A stretch of 64,000 bases of DNA, from the NCBI GenBank assembly GCA_036936605.1, contig JAUPFV010000002.1, forward strand, positions 123,426,376 through 123,490,375, read 5' to 3'. This stretch comes from Limnanthes douglasii subsp. nivea (lineage: Eukaryota; Streptophyta; Magnoliopsida; Brassicales; Limnanthaceae). The stretch's first letter is position 1. Each line of letters starts with the position of its first letter. The notes under the pieces are model-generated. The model did no database searches. It had not been told where the DNA came from and saw only the letters and a program-made list of their open reading frames with translations. Shown piece by piece: positions 31,995 through 43,677 of the stretch. Made by a program: the position numbers and the translations under genes.

Positions 31995-32140
31995 GGGAAA
32001 TGACATACTAAGTACCTTTTGGCCAAACCTATTACAATCTAGTACCCAAAAATGGGTTAATGCTCACTTAATACCCATCTCATTAAACATATCCACTTCT
32101 AATACTTTATTTTTTTTAATACCATAACTACCCTTAACCT

Positions 32141-33560
32141 AGTATATAAGCCTTATTTTGAGAATTAATGAGTATTTTCAACCATCTAACCTTTTTGAAT
32201 TTTGAATTTTGAATCAGCCTCCACACTCTCTCTCTTAACCATCTCTCTTGAACTATAGACCCTCTCTAATTCGCTCACCTAAAACAAAAGACTCCCCCTT
32301 TCTTACACCTTCCTCTCGCACCGGGTCTCTCTCTCTTCTCTCGTCCGAAATTTGAGTTCTTTTGGTATCCCACGTTCAGAAATCAATCAAGAAGGTACAA
32401 TCTTTCTCTTTCTAATTAGACTCTAGATATCTTACTCTTGTTGTTAAGGTTCGCAGTCTCTTCTGTTATCGTACTGAACTCTTTCCGTGTTGTGATTTTC
32501 ATGTTTTTATTTCCTGTTGACACTCTCGTGCTACTACTTCTTCGATGTTCCTGTTTTGTTTCTTGTCTTCTAAATATGTCAATACGGAGATTATTTAGTC
32601 GATTGTTCGTTGTTAATTTAGCCGTATGGTATTTACCTTATAGTAACCGGAATGGGTCGAACGAGCAAAGATCTTCTGCACTTAGAGCACACCAATCCTT
32701 CTCCTTCAGTGTTAGTTTAGCTACCCTTTCTCATCTGGATATGTCTAGTGAGTAGTTTACATTTGGTTATGGTATAGTTCTTGGTCAAGTTCAAAATTTC
32801 TTAGGAATTCTGGAGAATGCTAATAAAAGGCTTGAACTTGATGCAAAGGTATGCATTTCGGTCATGTGGTTAACAAATAAGCAATCGTCATTTTCCAGTT
32901 TTGATTCAGTCTTTGTTTATATGTTTACATTTTTAATGCAGGAAAATTCCTAGGCCTATGATATAGAAGTGCTTACTGGATGTGAACATACTGCTGCCCC
33001 CCAAAATGATGAACCCTGTAGAGTATCGGCTTCAAGGAAGTGACGGCTGCTTCAAATGGTACATCTACGATATACTTATTTACTTTTGAGATTGTACTTG
33101 CATTTTTTTAAGGTTTGTGGTTTGGTTAGTAATTGGATTTGGAGAAGTGTTTGAAGTCTGGACTGGTTGCGTTTTTGGCTGTCTAGGAGCTTAATTGGTT
33201 ATGACACGAGGTGCATAAGTACAACTATTGGTCGAAGTGTATAAATATGCGAATAAGTTTCTATATCAGGAGATGATTATGATGGAAAATATCTATCAAG
33301 CAGTTGGGTAGTTTATATGATAGAGTTGTTGAGTATTTCTGTCAAAATTGTTCGAAAAGAACTATGAACTATGGTGATTGTTGAATATGAACTATGGTGT
33401 TTTTTTCGATATGCTTAGTGTTTATGCTCGTATTCTTTGTGTTGTCTTAGTATTGGAAAAAAACAAAACCTATTAACCTAACCTAACACCATTATCCTTT
33501 CTTGAATTTTCTCGCAGGTGAGAATCGTCATGGAGCAGATGATGCATTTACTTCATTACT
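32141..33560 (+). other. Pack-MULE left arm, leader-like, no recognised gene
   Basis: TATATAAGCC at about 32,142 is a good TATA box, followed by pyrimidine-rich leader sequence (32,220-32,400) and AAG/GTATGC near 32,849 that could be a splice donor (reading ILENANKRLELDAK before it). No known protein was recognised. Confidence 0.4.
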
Positions 33561-33599
33561 GCAGTTTACCTTTGGAGGATGTTGATTTTATTAACTCTG

Positions 33600-34730
33600 A
33601 TAGATATGAAGGACACGTTGCTAGATATGAAGGAACACCTTGCTAGATATGAAGGGACACATTGCTAGACAGAAAGTATGATTAAGTTAGATAAGGATGG
33701 GTGTATTAGACAATTATTCGGAACTTATTAGTAAACTTTGGTGTGACCAGCAATGTGTGTTCAAGACGTTTCGTATCCATTATTTGCTGTAAGCCGTATC
33801 TATCAGAGCAATATACGAAACAATCGCAATGTATGTTACTCAAATCTATCAGGCTACTAACAAAGAAGCTATCATACTTGTGATTAGTTAACTAGCATTG
33901 TCTTTATGCATATCCATCAGACTCATACTAGAGAATCTATCATACTTATAGTTAGTTAACTATCAATGTTTATAATTCAAATCTATCAGACTCCGACTAA
34001 AGAATCTATTAATATGTATATGTGCTATCTATCAATGTAACAAATTCAAAACTATCAATGTAGTGCCTGCCTAAGTCATAGGAAGATGATCCTTTTTTAT
34101 GCGAAATTAATGTTCATATCAATTGTAGATCTCCAACGCTGCTCATATTAATTTCTATAAGTCGTGTCTATCAATTTCTGCTATCTATCATACTTATAGT
34201 TAGTTAACTATCATACTTTAGTAATTCCATTTTGTTGAGCAGGAAGTATGATTAAGTTAGATAAGGATGGGTGTATTAGACAATTATTCAGAACTTATTA
34301 GTAAACTTTGGTGTGACCAACAATGTGTGTTCAAGATACGTTTCGTAGCCATTATTTGCTGTAAGCCGTATCTATCAGAGCAATATACGAAACAATCGCA
34401 ATGTTTGTTACTCAAATCTATCAGGCTACTATCAAAGAAGCTATCATACTTGTGATTAGTTAACTAGCATTGTCTTTATGCATATCTATCCGACTCATAC
34501 TAGAGAATCTATCATACTTATAGTTAGTTAACTATCAATGTTTATAATTCAAATCTATCAGACTCCGACTAAAGAATCTATTAATATGTATATGTGCTAT
34601 CTATCAATCGCAATATGTTTATAATTCAATGTATATGATGCTGCATCTGTCTAGCAATGTGTCCCATCGTATCTAGCAAGGTGTTCCTTCGTATCTAGCA
34701 AGGTGTTCCTTCGTATCTATCAATTCCATC
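33600..34730. repeat. Inverted and direct repeats inside the Pack-MULE
   Basis: A roughly 75-bp inverted repeat (33,600-33,672 and about 34,653-34,728) is itself made of about 25-bp units of the form GATATGAAGGAACACCTTGCTA. It encloses two near-identical direct copies of about 350 bp starting AAGTATGATTAAGTTAG (33,674 and 34,254). The interior is crowded with CTATCA, CTATCAGAC and CTATCATACTTATAGTTAG words. No coding frame is convincing. A transcript across it could fold into a long hairpin. Confidence 0.85.
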
Positions 34731-34842
34731 ATGATACTTTAAGACTAAATGAGGTGGGACTAGACATTTTGGCTATAAAATCGGCATTGACTTCAATCAA
34801 CAAGCAAATAGAACTAGATGACAGTATGTTTACAAAACAAAA

Positions 34843-35019
34843 CTAACTACACTGCCTCTTACAAAATACCACCAAAATCAACATTGACATAGAAACTACA
34901 ATCTTGAAGTTTGATGTTTCCCAAAAATTTGTCTTTCCAGAAGGAGTAGGTTCAGTCTGTTGTTTAACTGCTAATTGCTCCTGCAGTTCGTTTATAGCTC
35001 TATCCCTCCGTTCTCCCAT
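34843..35019 (-). pseudogene. Captured terminal exon of an unknown gene, tail-anchor-like
   Basis: It follows a good acceptor (TTTTCGACAG) and reads [20 protein letters not shown], then a Thr/Pro linker and [20 protein letters not shown], ending CKRQCS and a stop: 58 residues with no break. A short amphipathic coil followed by a hydrophobic segment near the C-terminus is typical of tail-anchored membrane proteins. I do not recognise the parent. It lies on the same strand as, and just downstream of, the captured AdoMet decarboxylase segment. Confidence 0.5.
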
Positions 35020-35181
35020 CTGTCGAAAACCAAATCAAATCCATGAGCTACATAACACAATAAACGAAGGCCACCGCTCCTAGGCACAATCCAAATCAGC
35101 AGGCCAGCTCTAATCCTCAACCTGCAGCTGTATCAGCTGCTGTACCAACTGCTAATTCGGAATGAAGCAAATAACTCAATC

Positions 35182-35676
35182 TCACAACTCTTTCTCCTCA
35201 GACCCTTCACTGTCAGTATCGCCCTCGCTCATCTGGAATTTCAGAGTAGACCTTGGAGATTCACACCCACAAGAAGACTTCACAAAGCTGTAGTAGATGA
35301 CCGAGCCACTGCCGTCACCAACAATTACACAACTCCTTTCTGCACAGCTGTACCCATTTAACTGAACATAGAGGTTGGACACAGACACTTCATCAAGAGC
35401 ATTGGTGCGGAGAGCAACAGAGAACTCATTTGGTTCGAAGCAAGTCAAAACCCTCTCCAGCAGTTGAGTCAAACTCACGTCTTCAAAATCATAACCCGCA
35501 GCTTCAAAACTTGCATAGCTAAAACCATCTTCGGGGGTGACATGGGTAGTCGAAAGAGCAGCTCCTTCAATAGAGTTTATAGAGTAGCCACATGGGTCGA
35601 ACTCAAAGTCGCATATCTGAGATTTGGGAAGGATCTTCCTAATGCCGGAATCTGCAGTCATCGATAGAGTAGCCAC
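35182..35676 (-). pseudogene. SAMDC: Captured 3' part of S-adenosylmethionine decarboxylase
   Basis: The frame reads SGIRKILPKSQICDFEFDPC, GYSINSIEG, STTHVTPEDGFSYASFEAAG and YDFEDVSLTQLLERVLTCF. These are strongly conserved stretches of the C-terminal half of the plant AdoMet decarboxylase proenzyme, a polyamine-pathway enzyme. The N-terminal half, including the autocatalytic processing site that makes the pyruvoyl cofactor, is absent, so this cannot be an active enzyme. It ends with an acidic tail (DTDSEGSEEKEL) and a stop at 35,182. The open 160-residue frame suggests capture was not ancient or that the frame is tolerated. Confidence 0.92.
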
Positions 35677-36243
35677 AGGCCTATTACTAGTTAACTAGCA
35701 ATGTCGTGGTTCATATCTATCAGACTCCTACAGAAGACACAAGACACTTTTATCAACCACAGTTTATAAATACGTTCACCTAACATAAAACATCTAGCTC
35801 ATTGCTGAAGTATCATGAGGACAACAAAATCAACTACTATTTCTAGTATGATCACAAAACAGTGAGTTAATTACATAAACTAAGTGTTTCAGAATCACAC
35901 AGTTACAGCAGGAACACATAGATCAACATCATGAAAGAAGAGTGAAAAGAGAAACATTTCATTTTCATCAGCCATGTCATATTATAAGTTCAATAGTGAA
36001 CAGAGAAACAAAAACCTAATGGCTAACTGGTCCAATTATAAACAAAACTGAATTTACAGGTCTAGTACTATACAGCAACAACAACAAAACTGAGTATGCA
36101 TATTCGAAAACAAGGTCGTGAAATAAATGTACTAATCTGCAAAAAAAAGTAGAGTAGATTACAACAAAATTGAAGTTGTTCTCAAAATATGTAGTGGATC
36201 ATGCTACTAGTAATTAAAACCATCGATAAAAGAATAATCTGAC

Positions 36244-36640
36244 CTGAACTTTAAGCTGAAGGTGTTTTAAATATTCGATTGCTTCGTCAAGCATAAAAGC
36301 CTTATCAGTCTATCAGCCAAGAAGATGAACAAAATACATTAACTACAAGATTCAAGCTTATATTATCAAAATCCTACCAAACAGATACAGTAATACCTTA
36401 TTAGAATTAGGGATTAGATTCTGCAAAGCTTTCATTTTCTCATTAATCCTACTTCTCCTCCTCTTAGAATTACAACATCAACAATTAGCGATCAAACCAA
36501 TACTGAAAATCAAACACAAAAACAAATGAAAGATTGAAAAGAAATCTACCTTCTCCGACATATTATGAACCTCCGCCGCTCTGCTCATTTTCGACGAAGA
36601 TCCCGGCCGCCGCGGTACTGAATCTGACAAAAATATACTC
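36244..36640 (-). pseudogene. Captured bHLH exons of ALC/SPT type
   Basis: Three exons lie in correct order with intact splice sites. Exon a ends at 36,550 with PRRPGSSSKMSRAAEVHNMS, then EK and a GT donor. Exon b (36,397-36,462) gives RRRSRINEKMKALQNLIPNS, then NK. Exon c (36,244-36,309) gives TDKAFMLDEAIEYLKHLQLK, then VQ. Joined, they make a complete basic helix-loop-helix domain of the group containing ALCATRAZ, SPATULA and PIFs; the SEKRRRSRINEKMKAL-like spelling favours ALC/SPT over PIFs. The basic-region His and Glu are present. Deviations are Met for Arg before SRAAEVHN and Phe for Ser in DKAFMLDEA. The rest of the parent gene is absent. Confidence 0.93.
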
Positions 36641-36769
36641 ATCGATGCTTCATAGATAAATGGAAACTGAAAGCTAAACACAACAAGAATGGTAGCATTT
36701 AGCTAGTATAAGCAATTAACCTAAAATGCCAAGGCAATCATGGAGTCCCCTAAGCGGTTTCTCTTTGTT

Positions 36770-37260
36770 TTCGGTCGATAACTGAAACCCATCGACAGAC
36801 AGTGTTGAAACTACTCCGGCGACGCTAAAAACATCGACAAACAGTGTTGGACAAAAAACCTACCTGCTCGACTGGGTTCAACGTGGTTACTTCTCGCCGG
36901 AGGCTCGACGGCGTAGGTGTTCAACGGTGGTTTCCGGTTCGGTTGATTTATCGGAACTTAATGTCGGTTACTTCTCGCCGGTTGAAGGGTTCGTTTTGGG
37001 TTCGACGATGTCTTTTGGGTTCTCTGCAGTAAATACGTGTTTCTCTCTCTTCAATTTTGGAAATGCGAAAGTGGGAGAATTAGAACCTAAAGGTCAGATT
37101 AGAAGGTCCAAAAAAGTGGATTTCAACCAAACAACCCCTTTTATACCCTGGAGGGTATAATTGTCCAAAAGGTGGCTCTAGGTATTTTATGAAACTAGTC
37201 CAAAAACGGGTACCATCTTGGTATTTCATACTTGAGTGGGTATTTAGGGGTACTTTCCTC
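36770..37260 (+). other. Pack-MULE right arm
   Basis: GC-richer leader-like sequence with the word GGTTACTTCTCGCCGG twice (near 36,885 and 36,964) and an ACA-GTGTTG repeat near 36,800-36,850. It then reaches the terminus through degenerate GGGTATTT units. No gene is recognised. Confidence 0.4.
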
Positions 37261-37344
37261 TATATATATATATATATGAGATTTTATAAATTAAAATTAA
37301 AATATAATTATATCTAAGATTTTATATATATACAAAATTTGTAC

Positions 37345-37353
37345 GTTACTAAA
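37345..37353. repeat. Left target-site duplication of MULE-2
   Basis: GTTACTAAA here against TTTACTAAA at 48,724-48,732: 8 of 9 bases match, and the 9-bp length is normal for Mutator elements. Confidence 0.7.
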
Positions 37354-38360
37354 GAGAAAAGTACCACTCAAGTATGTAATTAGCCGCTAGTACCCAAATT
37401 TTGGATAATGTTATTTAGTACCACAACTTAAATTTTGGACAAAATTACCCCCGACTATATATACCAATTTTCACTTCAATCCCACTTTTTCCCCTTCTCA
37501 GCATCCTAAACCAACTCAAACCCGTCTAATTTTTTAGAAACCATCAGAAACCATTCAACTTCCTAGATATTCTCTCTCCAACCATAAACCCTTCCAGCTT
37601 CTCTCCAAAATCAGTCGTTCTTCGTACCTTCACCAGGATTGGACCATTCACCGTCTTGTACTCCGTCAAGCGAGTAACCAACTTCTGTTCGACAAGTTGT
37701 CGTCAAGGGGTCGCCGAACGGTGAAGCAACAATGTTTTACAGTAACCAGGTACAACATTCTCGTGGAAAATGTTTTTTTTACGTTTTTGATGACTTCGAA
37801 CCACTTGTTTCTGTTGTTTGACGATCGACTTTACTTATTTTACCAGAATCAAGTATTTACTTATGACAGCTGGTATGCTATTTTATGGGTTTATCGTCAA
37901 ACCTAGGGGTTTGTTAGGTTGCATGAAACATTAATACATTCCTTAGAGTTGTGATGTATGTTAGATGTGCGTTAGGTGCTTGTTTGTTGATTTTGGTGTA
38001 CTTTTGATATTTCCCAGATCCCTGCAACGTGCATGTAAAAAATAGAATAGTTTGCAGGATGTACATGTGCGTTATAGTACAGTTCGCATCTTTATCACGT
38101 AGGAATTCAAACAATTCGCAGCTTTATCGATGTTTATAGTTCAAAACAATTCGCATCTTGATTGCATGTATATACCATACAGTTTGCAGCTTATATTTGC
38201 AAACAGTCCGCAAGCCAACCTGCAAATTGTTTGCAAATATAGAGTGATAGATCCTTGGACAATTCCCAGCTTGTCATGCGAGTTGTGTGAGACTATAAGC
38301 TAATAGAGTCCCTTTGTGGGAAGAATTCACATGCAAATGATGATTTGTGTTTGATGAACT

Positions 38361-39192
38361 ATGACAACAAAACCAAGCTATTACAGGTTAGGATTAGTGA
38401 GCCTTCTCAAAATGTTGAAAGAACACCGTATTACCCGTGCCAACATCGAAGCTGCAAGAAACACACCATTCTACATGCTTTTGAAAACGACATTCAATCT
38501 GCGGAATATGGCAGAGTTGCCGAAGAAGAAATTCTATTCGAACATTTAGTATGTGTTGGAGAGGTTCTTCGTCGATGAAGATGCCTTCCGAATCGGGTCA
38601 AAGTTTGTGAAGCTAACGACGGACGATGTGAATTTCATATTCGGGCTAAAGCACGAAACAGAGGAAATGCCGTTAACGAAAGCCGGAGCATTCCATAGCA
38701 AATATATAAACATCAAGGAGAACGAATCAAGGATGATGAAGAAATACTTCATGGGTGAAATATCGAGGAAGATATGACCGACGAATACTAAAACCGTAAC
38801 GAACGCCATTTTAAAGGTACATGTAAATGGACTTCATCTTATAAGCAAGATACTGTACTTTACTAACATAGCATGTTGTCACGGGTTTTACAAGCAGGTA
38901 TAGAAAGAGCCATAAACGAAGGGGGGAGGGGAAGCATGAGTTGGAAGATGTTGCACGACTGTTGATACTGTTTTTGTGCTCAACCCTATTCTACTCGGTA
39001 TTTGGAGATATCCTGGTTTGGAGTGCGCTTTATTTTGTTGAAGACCTTAGCAGAATGAACGATTATGACTGGTCCGGATCAATAACGTTCAAGCTTCTCC
39101 AGTCTATCAGGAGTTGCTTAGCTATCAAAAAACTTGATAGAGTCGCCGGCTGCGTCACCCTTCTAATTGTAAGATTGATTTACCCAGTATAA
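38361..39192 (+). pseudogene. MULE-2 ULP-like gene, N-terminal exons
   Basis: Exon 1 starts MTTKPSYYRLGLVSLLKMLK and includes NTPFYMLLKTTFNLRNMAEL, a TAG near 38,548 where MULE-1 reads Gln, then FRIGSKFVKLTTDDVNFIFG and a TGA near 38,775. Exon 2, from about 38,898, reads GIERAINEGG, DVARLLILFLCSTLFYSV and YDWSGSITFKLLQSIRSCLA, and ends near 39,180. A short exon near 39,240 gives QPFIMEHSIIGLEVVKP. The domain assignment (DUF1985-like) carries the same doubt as in MULE-1. Confidence 0.7.
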
Positions 39193-39727
39193 TTATTAGT
39201 TATATACAGATTATCTTGATGATAATACTTGTCCCGATGCAGCCCTTCATCATGGAGCACTCAATAATCGGGCTAGAGGTCGTAAAGCCGACCTTGATCC
39301 CAAGTTTTTTCAAATGGTGGGGATTAGAGTGCCTATAAATAGACTGTGTCACTGCTTGTTAGAATACCCAATTTGAAAGATGATCAGGTATGATCTATAT
39401 AGGTATTGAATTGGGGTATCAAATAATTCGCAGCCTATCATGAATTTTGTTTGATATTCTATTAAATTAAGGTATCAAACAATTCACAACTTATAATTTG
39501 CAAACAATGCTCAGGAAAACCTGAGAGATGTTAGAAACCTAATAGGTGATAGAGTTGAAAACAATTCGCATGGTATCTTGAGAGTTGTTTTCAACTCCAA
39601 GCTGATAGAGTTCCAAACAACTATCAGGATATCATGTGAGTTTTCGCAAAAAACAATCAGTCTATATCCTGATATTTTCTAAAGAAACCACGTGCATCTA
39701 TTTAATTTCATGTTCCTCCCTTGGTAG

Positions 39728-41430
39728 GTTTTGGAAGGTCCACTATGTCTTAGTAAGGCTGAAAGAAAAGCATTCAGAGGAGCAGTAGGTAGTGGAGATG
39801 CAGATGCTGAATCGATTTCACCAGAAGAAAGAGCAAAAAAAAGGAAGAAAAGTGCAGCCCCCCAAAACCAAAGAAACGGGCATCACAGAAACAGAACGAA
39901 TCCAATCAGGTGATATTAGTCAGACCCCAATCACAAACAGTCCCCCCGCCAGTGATTCCACCAACGTCGATCGGCACATCCCAGCAGGAGCTCGAGGACG
40001 AGGGAACCACTAGTATGAGTGACAAGTACCAGCAGAAGATAGGCAAACAAGAGAAAGAAGTAAGTATGAAATTGAGCCTTACATAAACATAGATTTAGTC
40101 GCTTTAATCAGTATGAAATATGTCATAATAGTCTGCTATTACTTTTTCAGCTAGAAGAATTAAAATTGAAGATATCGGAGCTTGAAGCACAACAACTCCG
40201 TAATGGTCTCTCTTTTAGCCAATTTTCCAGATTGGAAGCCATGCAATTGAGAAGGGACTTGGACTACCAGCATTTCCATCTGAAACAACGTCCACTAAAT
40301 TTCAGGCATTTGTGCCAGCTGAAATTCATGATAATGACCCGAATCAGGACGGGCAAATGCAGGGTGCTGAAAAGCATGATGGAGTACTGCCGGAAGAGAA
40401 GGATGATGATGAGAACCATTCACCCGTACCAATACCATATGGTAAAAGACAGGAAGAGTTGTTGGTATTCATTGGTACCATCTCTACTAATGTTTATTGT
40501 TGTATACATATTCAAACAAAACTAGTGCATGTATTTAAAATAATTAGGGGTTTTCTCGTTGTATACATATTCAAACATAAAAAGCATTAGCATAACTTTC
40601 AAACAAATCTCAGGACTGTTGTGTAGTCCAAACAATTCTTAGGATATCCTGAGACTTGTTCTATATTCTATTGATTTGGGCATCATTCAGATCGCATGGT
40701 ATCATGCGACTTGTTTGATATTCTGATCTCAAACAACTCCAAGGTTATCATGCAACTTGTTTGACATTCTGATCTCAAACAACTCTCAGGTTAGCATGCG
40801 ACTTGTTTGCAATTCAGACTGCAGTATGCTTAACCCCTCAAACTTTTTATTTTAAATTTTGTATGAAATAACAGGCCGATAAACAACACCCACAAGAAGA
40901 ACAACAAAATCAAGGTGAGCAACAACAACAAAAACATCAGCAACAAGAACAACAACAACACCCACAAGAAGAACAAGAACAACAGAATCAAGAAGAAGAA
41001 GAACAACAACATATAGCTTTGGCAAAGAGAGAAAGGCTAACACAAGACGTAGCTCCGAAAGAGTCAGAATTTGTCAATCCTCGTGAAAAGGTGGAACTAC
41101 TTAGCCAGGAGATGCACCGTTAGAAGACCAAAACCGAGACAGAGATGTACCTCAAAGACCAACAATGGCCTACGTAAATTCAGAATTGCTAAGCCAAGGT
41201 GAAATTGTAGTACCAGTACCGAATCAAACGCAAGATCCAGAGTCGAACGATAACACATTATGTTTACATGATGCTTCTATAGATGGTATTTACACTCAAG
41301 TTTCACAGACATATTAAAATGAAATTGATAATGCTGAGTTCGATGGCGTAATACAAAGGTCTTTGGAGAATATGTCAGAGGATGACATAAATGATTTTTA
41401 CCGACACGATCCAGAGATTATGCCGAACTA
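39728..41430 (+). pseudogene. MULE-2 ULP-like gene, central region with Gln/Glu tract
   Basis: LEGPLCLSKAERKAFRGAV at 39,730; an exon near 40,150 with a predicted coiled coil (LEELKLKISELEAQQLRNG, then LEAMQLRRDLDYQHF); DGVLPEEKDDDENHSPVP near 40,378. The Gln/Glu tract runs from about 40,875 to 41,010 (QQNQGEQQQQKHQQQEQQQH) and is open through IALAKRERLTQDVAP to a stop near 41,122. The tract is about the same length as in MULE-1 but is interrupted by GAA codons here. Confidence 0.6.
40620..40820 (+). repeat. Palindromic motif array, MULE-2 intron cluster
   Basis: Units keep the CA, 8 nt, TG geometry but use other arm letters. ATCGCA/TGGTATCA/TGCGAC lies at 40,691-40,710. A unit with CTCTCA on the left and TGCGAC on the right, spacer GGTTAGCA, lies near 40,785-40,802. 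A decayed unit with TGCAAC lies near 40,745. Outer flanks are AACAA and TTGTTTG. Confidence 0.8.
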
Positions 41431-42124
41431 GTCAACGGTATTGGTTATCGCTGACCGTGTGGTAAAGGTTGTTTTAAATGATTTCCCAACATATCATGAG
41501 ACTTGTGTGGATGTATATTACGACTTATAAACAACTATCAGGATATCCAGCAAATTGTTCAACATTCTATTTTATTGGAAATTCGAACAATTCCCATGTT
41601 ATCTTGATAATTGTCTTGTTTTATATTCAATTAGAACTCAAACAATTCGCTTGTTATCATGCGACTTGTTTGGGAAAGTTAATATTATTATGCCTGTCAC
41701 ACTCTCTTTTAATTTTTGTTATTTTATAAGCTCAAGTCAAGTAAAGAGATAAATGAGCCTACTTTTAATCTACTGACACCAACACAACATCCAGAGGCAG
41801 AAGAAGATATAATTATAACAGTTAACCCACCGCAAAAAGTAACATTCACCGTCTGGCCAAAGAAAACACAGATTACTGTCCGTATCGGTCGGTGAATACC
41901 ATAAAATACAGATAATTAAAGCCAGTGAAGACTCCATCGAACTAGTAGTATGGAATTTACCATCGACCAAATTTTCCTACAGAATTAGTGTGCAAATGAC
42001 TGATGTGCTGGCGCTACCTTTCGAACTATAGTTGGACGTAAAGGTATCCAATTGTCAACCAACTCTCTTGAATGTTTCAAACAAGTCTCGTATATTTGAC
42101 GTAAATAAATAATTCGTTTTATAG

Positions 42125-43105
42125 GTTGTGGACGCTTGGATTCGAAAGATTCTCAAAGAAGTAAATTTCAAAGTTCCATGCAAAACTGTTCTAGGAGTGA
42201 AATATGATTGCGTACTGATTTCGGGCATGACTACGGTAAGTTTAGCTATAAACTAAAAAAAGCATCGCATGTTCTCATTGTAATGTACTTTTTCTTGAAT
42301 GCAGCATCAAATGGAAATAGGTTGGGAAGTAACAAATTTAGTCGACAATATTTTTAGCAAAGAGCCTAAAAACTACAACCTCATCCTCATTCCAATATAC
42401 ACAAGAAGCAGGGCCAAGTCAACCATTGGACGTTGCTCGTCATTGATATATACGCCAGGACGACAACAAACTACAACCCACTGCTGCCTAAACTCAAAGC
42501 GATAGACTACACAACAAAGACATCGACACGGCTGGTAAAACTCATAACTGCTATAATTACTTTTAAACACATTTTAAAAACAACGCTCAGGGTATCATGC
42601 GAACTGTGCCCAAATTAGTTGTATTTAAATGCAAACAATTTTCATGTTGTCCTGAGAATTATTTACACTAAAAGTCATGAGATTTGTTTGAAAATGTAAT
42701 ATGTTGGAGTTCCATACAATTAGCAGCCTATCCTGAGAGTTGTTTGTAACACTTTTGGTTTGATTTGCCAAACAATTCTCAACATAGGTTGCGAATTGTT
42801 TGACATCCACAATATAAGTATTTGTGCTGATTTCTGATACAAATTATTGTAACCAGATTAAGTATTTACTAGATAAAGAATACATACCTACTACAAAGAC
42901 AAGATGGAAGGTGAGAAATAACAGAAAAATTGCACAACAAAAACCAGGCACCCTTGACTGTGGTATTTTCGTATGTCAATGCGCTAGAGATATTATCCAA
43001 CGAGGATGTATGCAAGAGACTTACCATAAAGATATGGTAACAAAATTCACAGCGGAAATATTTTATTTTTTCCTAAATGACGGTGACACCAACTGGTACT
43101 GGTAG
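42125..43105 (+). pseudogene. MULE-2 C48 (Ulp1/SENP-like) peptidase exons
   Basis: VVDAWIRKILKEVNFKVPCK (42,126), HQMEIGWEVTNLVDNIF (42,305), then after a one-base shift near 42,410 NHWTLLVIDIYARTTTNYNP with the catalytic His and again Asn in the acid position. After an intron of palindromes (42,590-42,810), the last exon from about 42,856 gives IKYLLDKEYIPTTKTRWKVR and IAQQKPGTLDCGIFVCQCAR (oxyanion Gln, catalytic Cys), and stops at 43,105. The final exon has no break here, unlike MULE-1. Confidence 0.83.
42590..42812 (+). repeat. Palindromic motif array, MULE-2 peptidase intron
   Basis: The unit at 42,772-42,799 has left arm ACAATTCTCA, spacer ACATAGGT and right arm TGCGAATTGT, so one arm carries the TCTCA class and the other TTCGCA. 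Neighbouring units are of TTTTCATGTTGTCCTGAGAA type. The same intron is an array in MULE-1 (5580-5830). Confidence 0.8.
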
Positions 43106-43677
43106 TAATATAGTTTTTCTAGTATGACATTATGATTTTTTTGTACATATATTCCTTGTAATTTTTTTGGTGTATATAGATTTTTTTTTGTTTCAGAAAT
43201 GTGCAATGTATGAAATTTTCGAACTGACATTAAAGAACAGTTGTTAATTGAACAATTCAGATCATTCCCTGGTGTATATAGAAAACAAAATTCTTACTAA
43301 ATAATTCGAATCTTATCCTGATATAGGCTGAGAAAACTACCACAACAACAAATATAGGCTGAGAAAACTACCACTAAACAGTTTGCATGTTATCTTGATA
43401 TAAATTAAATAATTCAAAATCATTGTTGAAGAATACGAACAAGCTATGACGTCTGCCTTAGTAAACGTTAAGTGCATTGAGCACGCAAAAATCCATATAG
43501 TCACCACAGCCTATTGATTGTTGATTGGACAAGGTGGCTATATAATGATTAATGTAGCCACACCACCTTATAAGCTCAGACTCCCTCCATGCCTATAAAT
43601 AACTCTAGTAACCAGAAGCTATTTTAAAAACAAAATACATTTTAAAACACTTTTTACATCTTCAATTTTCAATCATC

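Larger units (their letters stand above)
31995..37260 (-). mobile_element. Pack-MULE carrying pieces of host genes
   Basis: The left terminus GGGAAATGACATACTAAGTACC at 31,995 and the inverted right terminus GAGGAAAGTACCCC ending at 37,260 share the end type of MULE-1 and MULE-2. The right end is especially like the MULE-2 left end (AAAGTACC, CACTCAAGTATG). The element is 5,266 bp, flanked by TATATATAT on both sides (consistent with a 9-bp target duplication but not diagnostic in this context). It has no transposase. Inside, on one strand, lie bHLH exons, an AdoMet decarboxylase segment and a tail exon with a membrane-like segment. Confidence 0.75.

Noticed and set aside
35182..35676. Functional AdoMet decarboxylase gene
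   Set aside because: Only the C-terminal half is present and it lies inside a Pack-MULE; the processing site and active-site half are missing.
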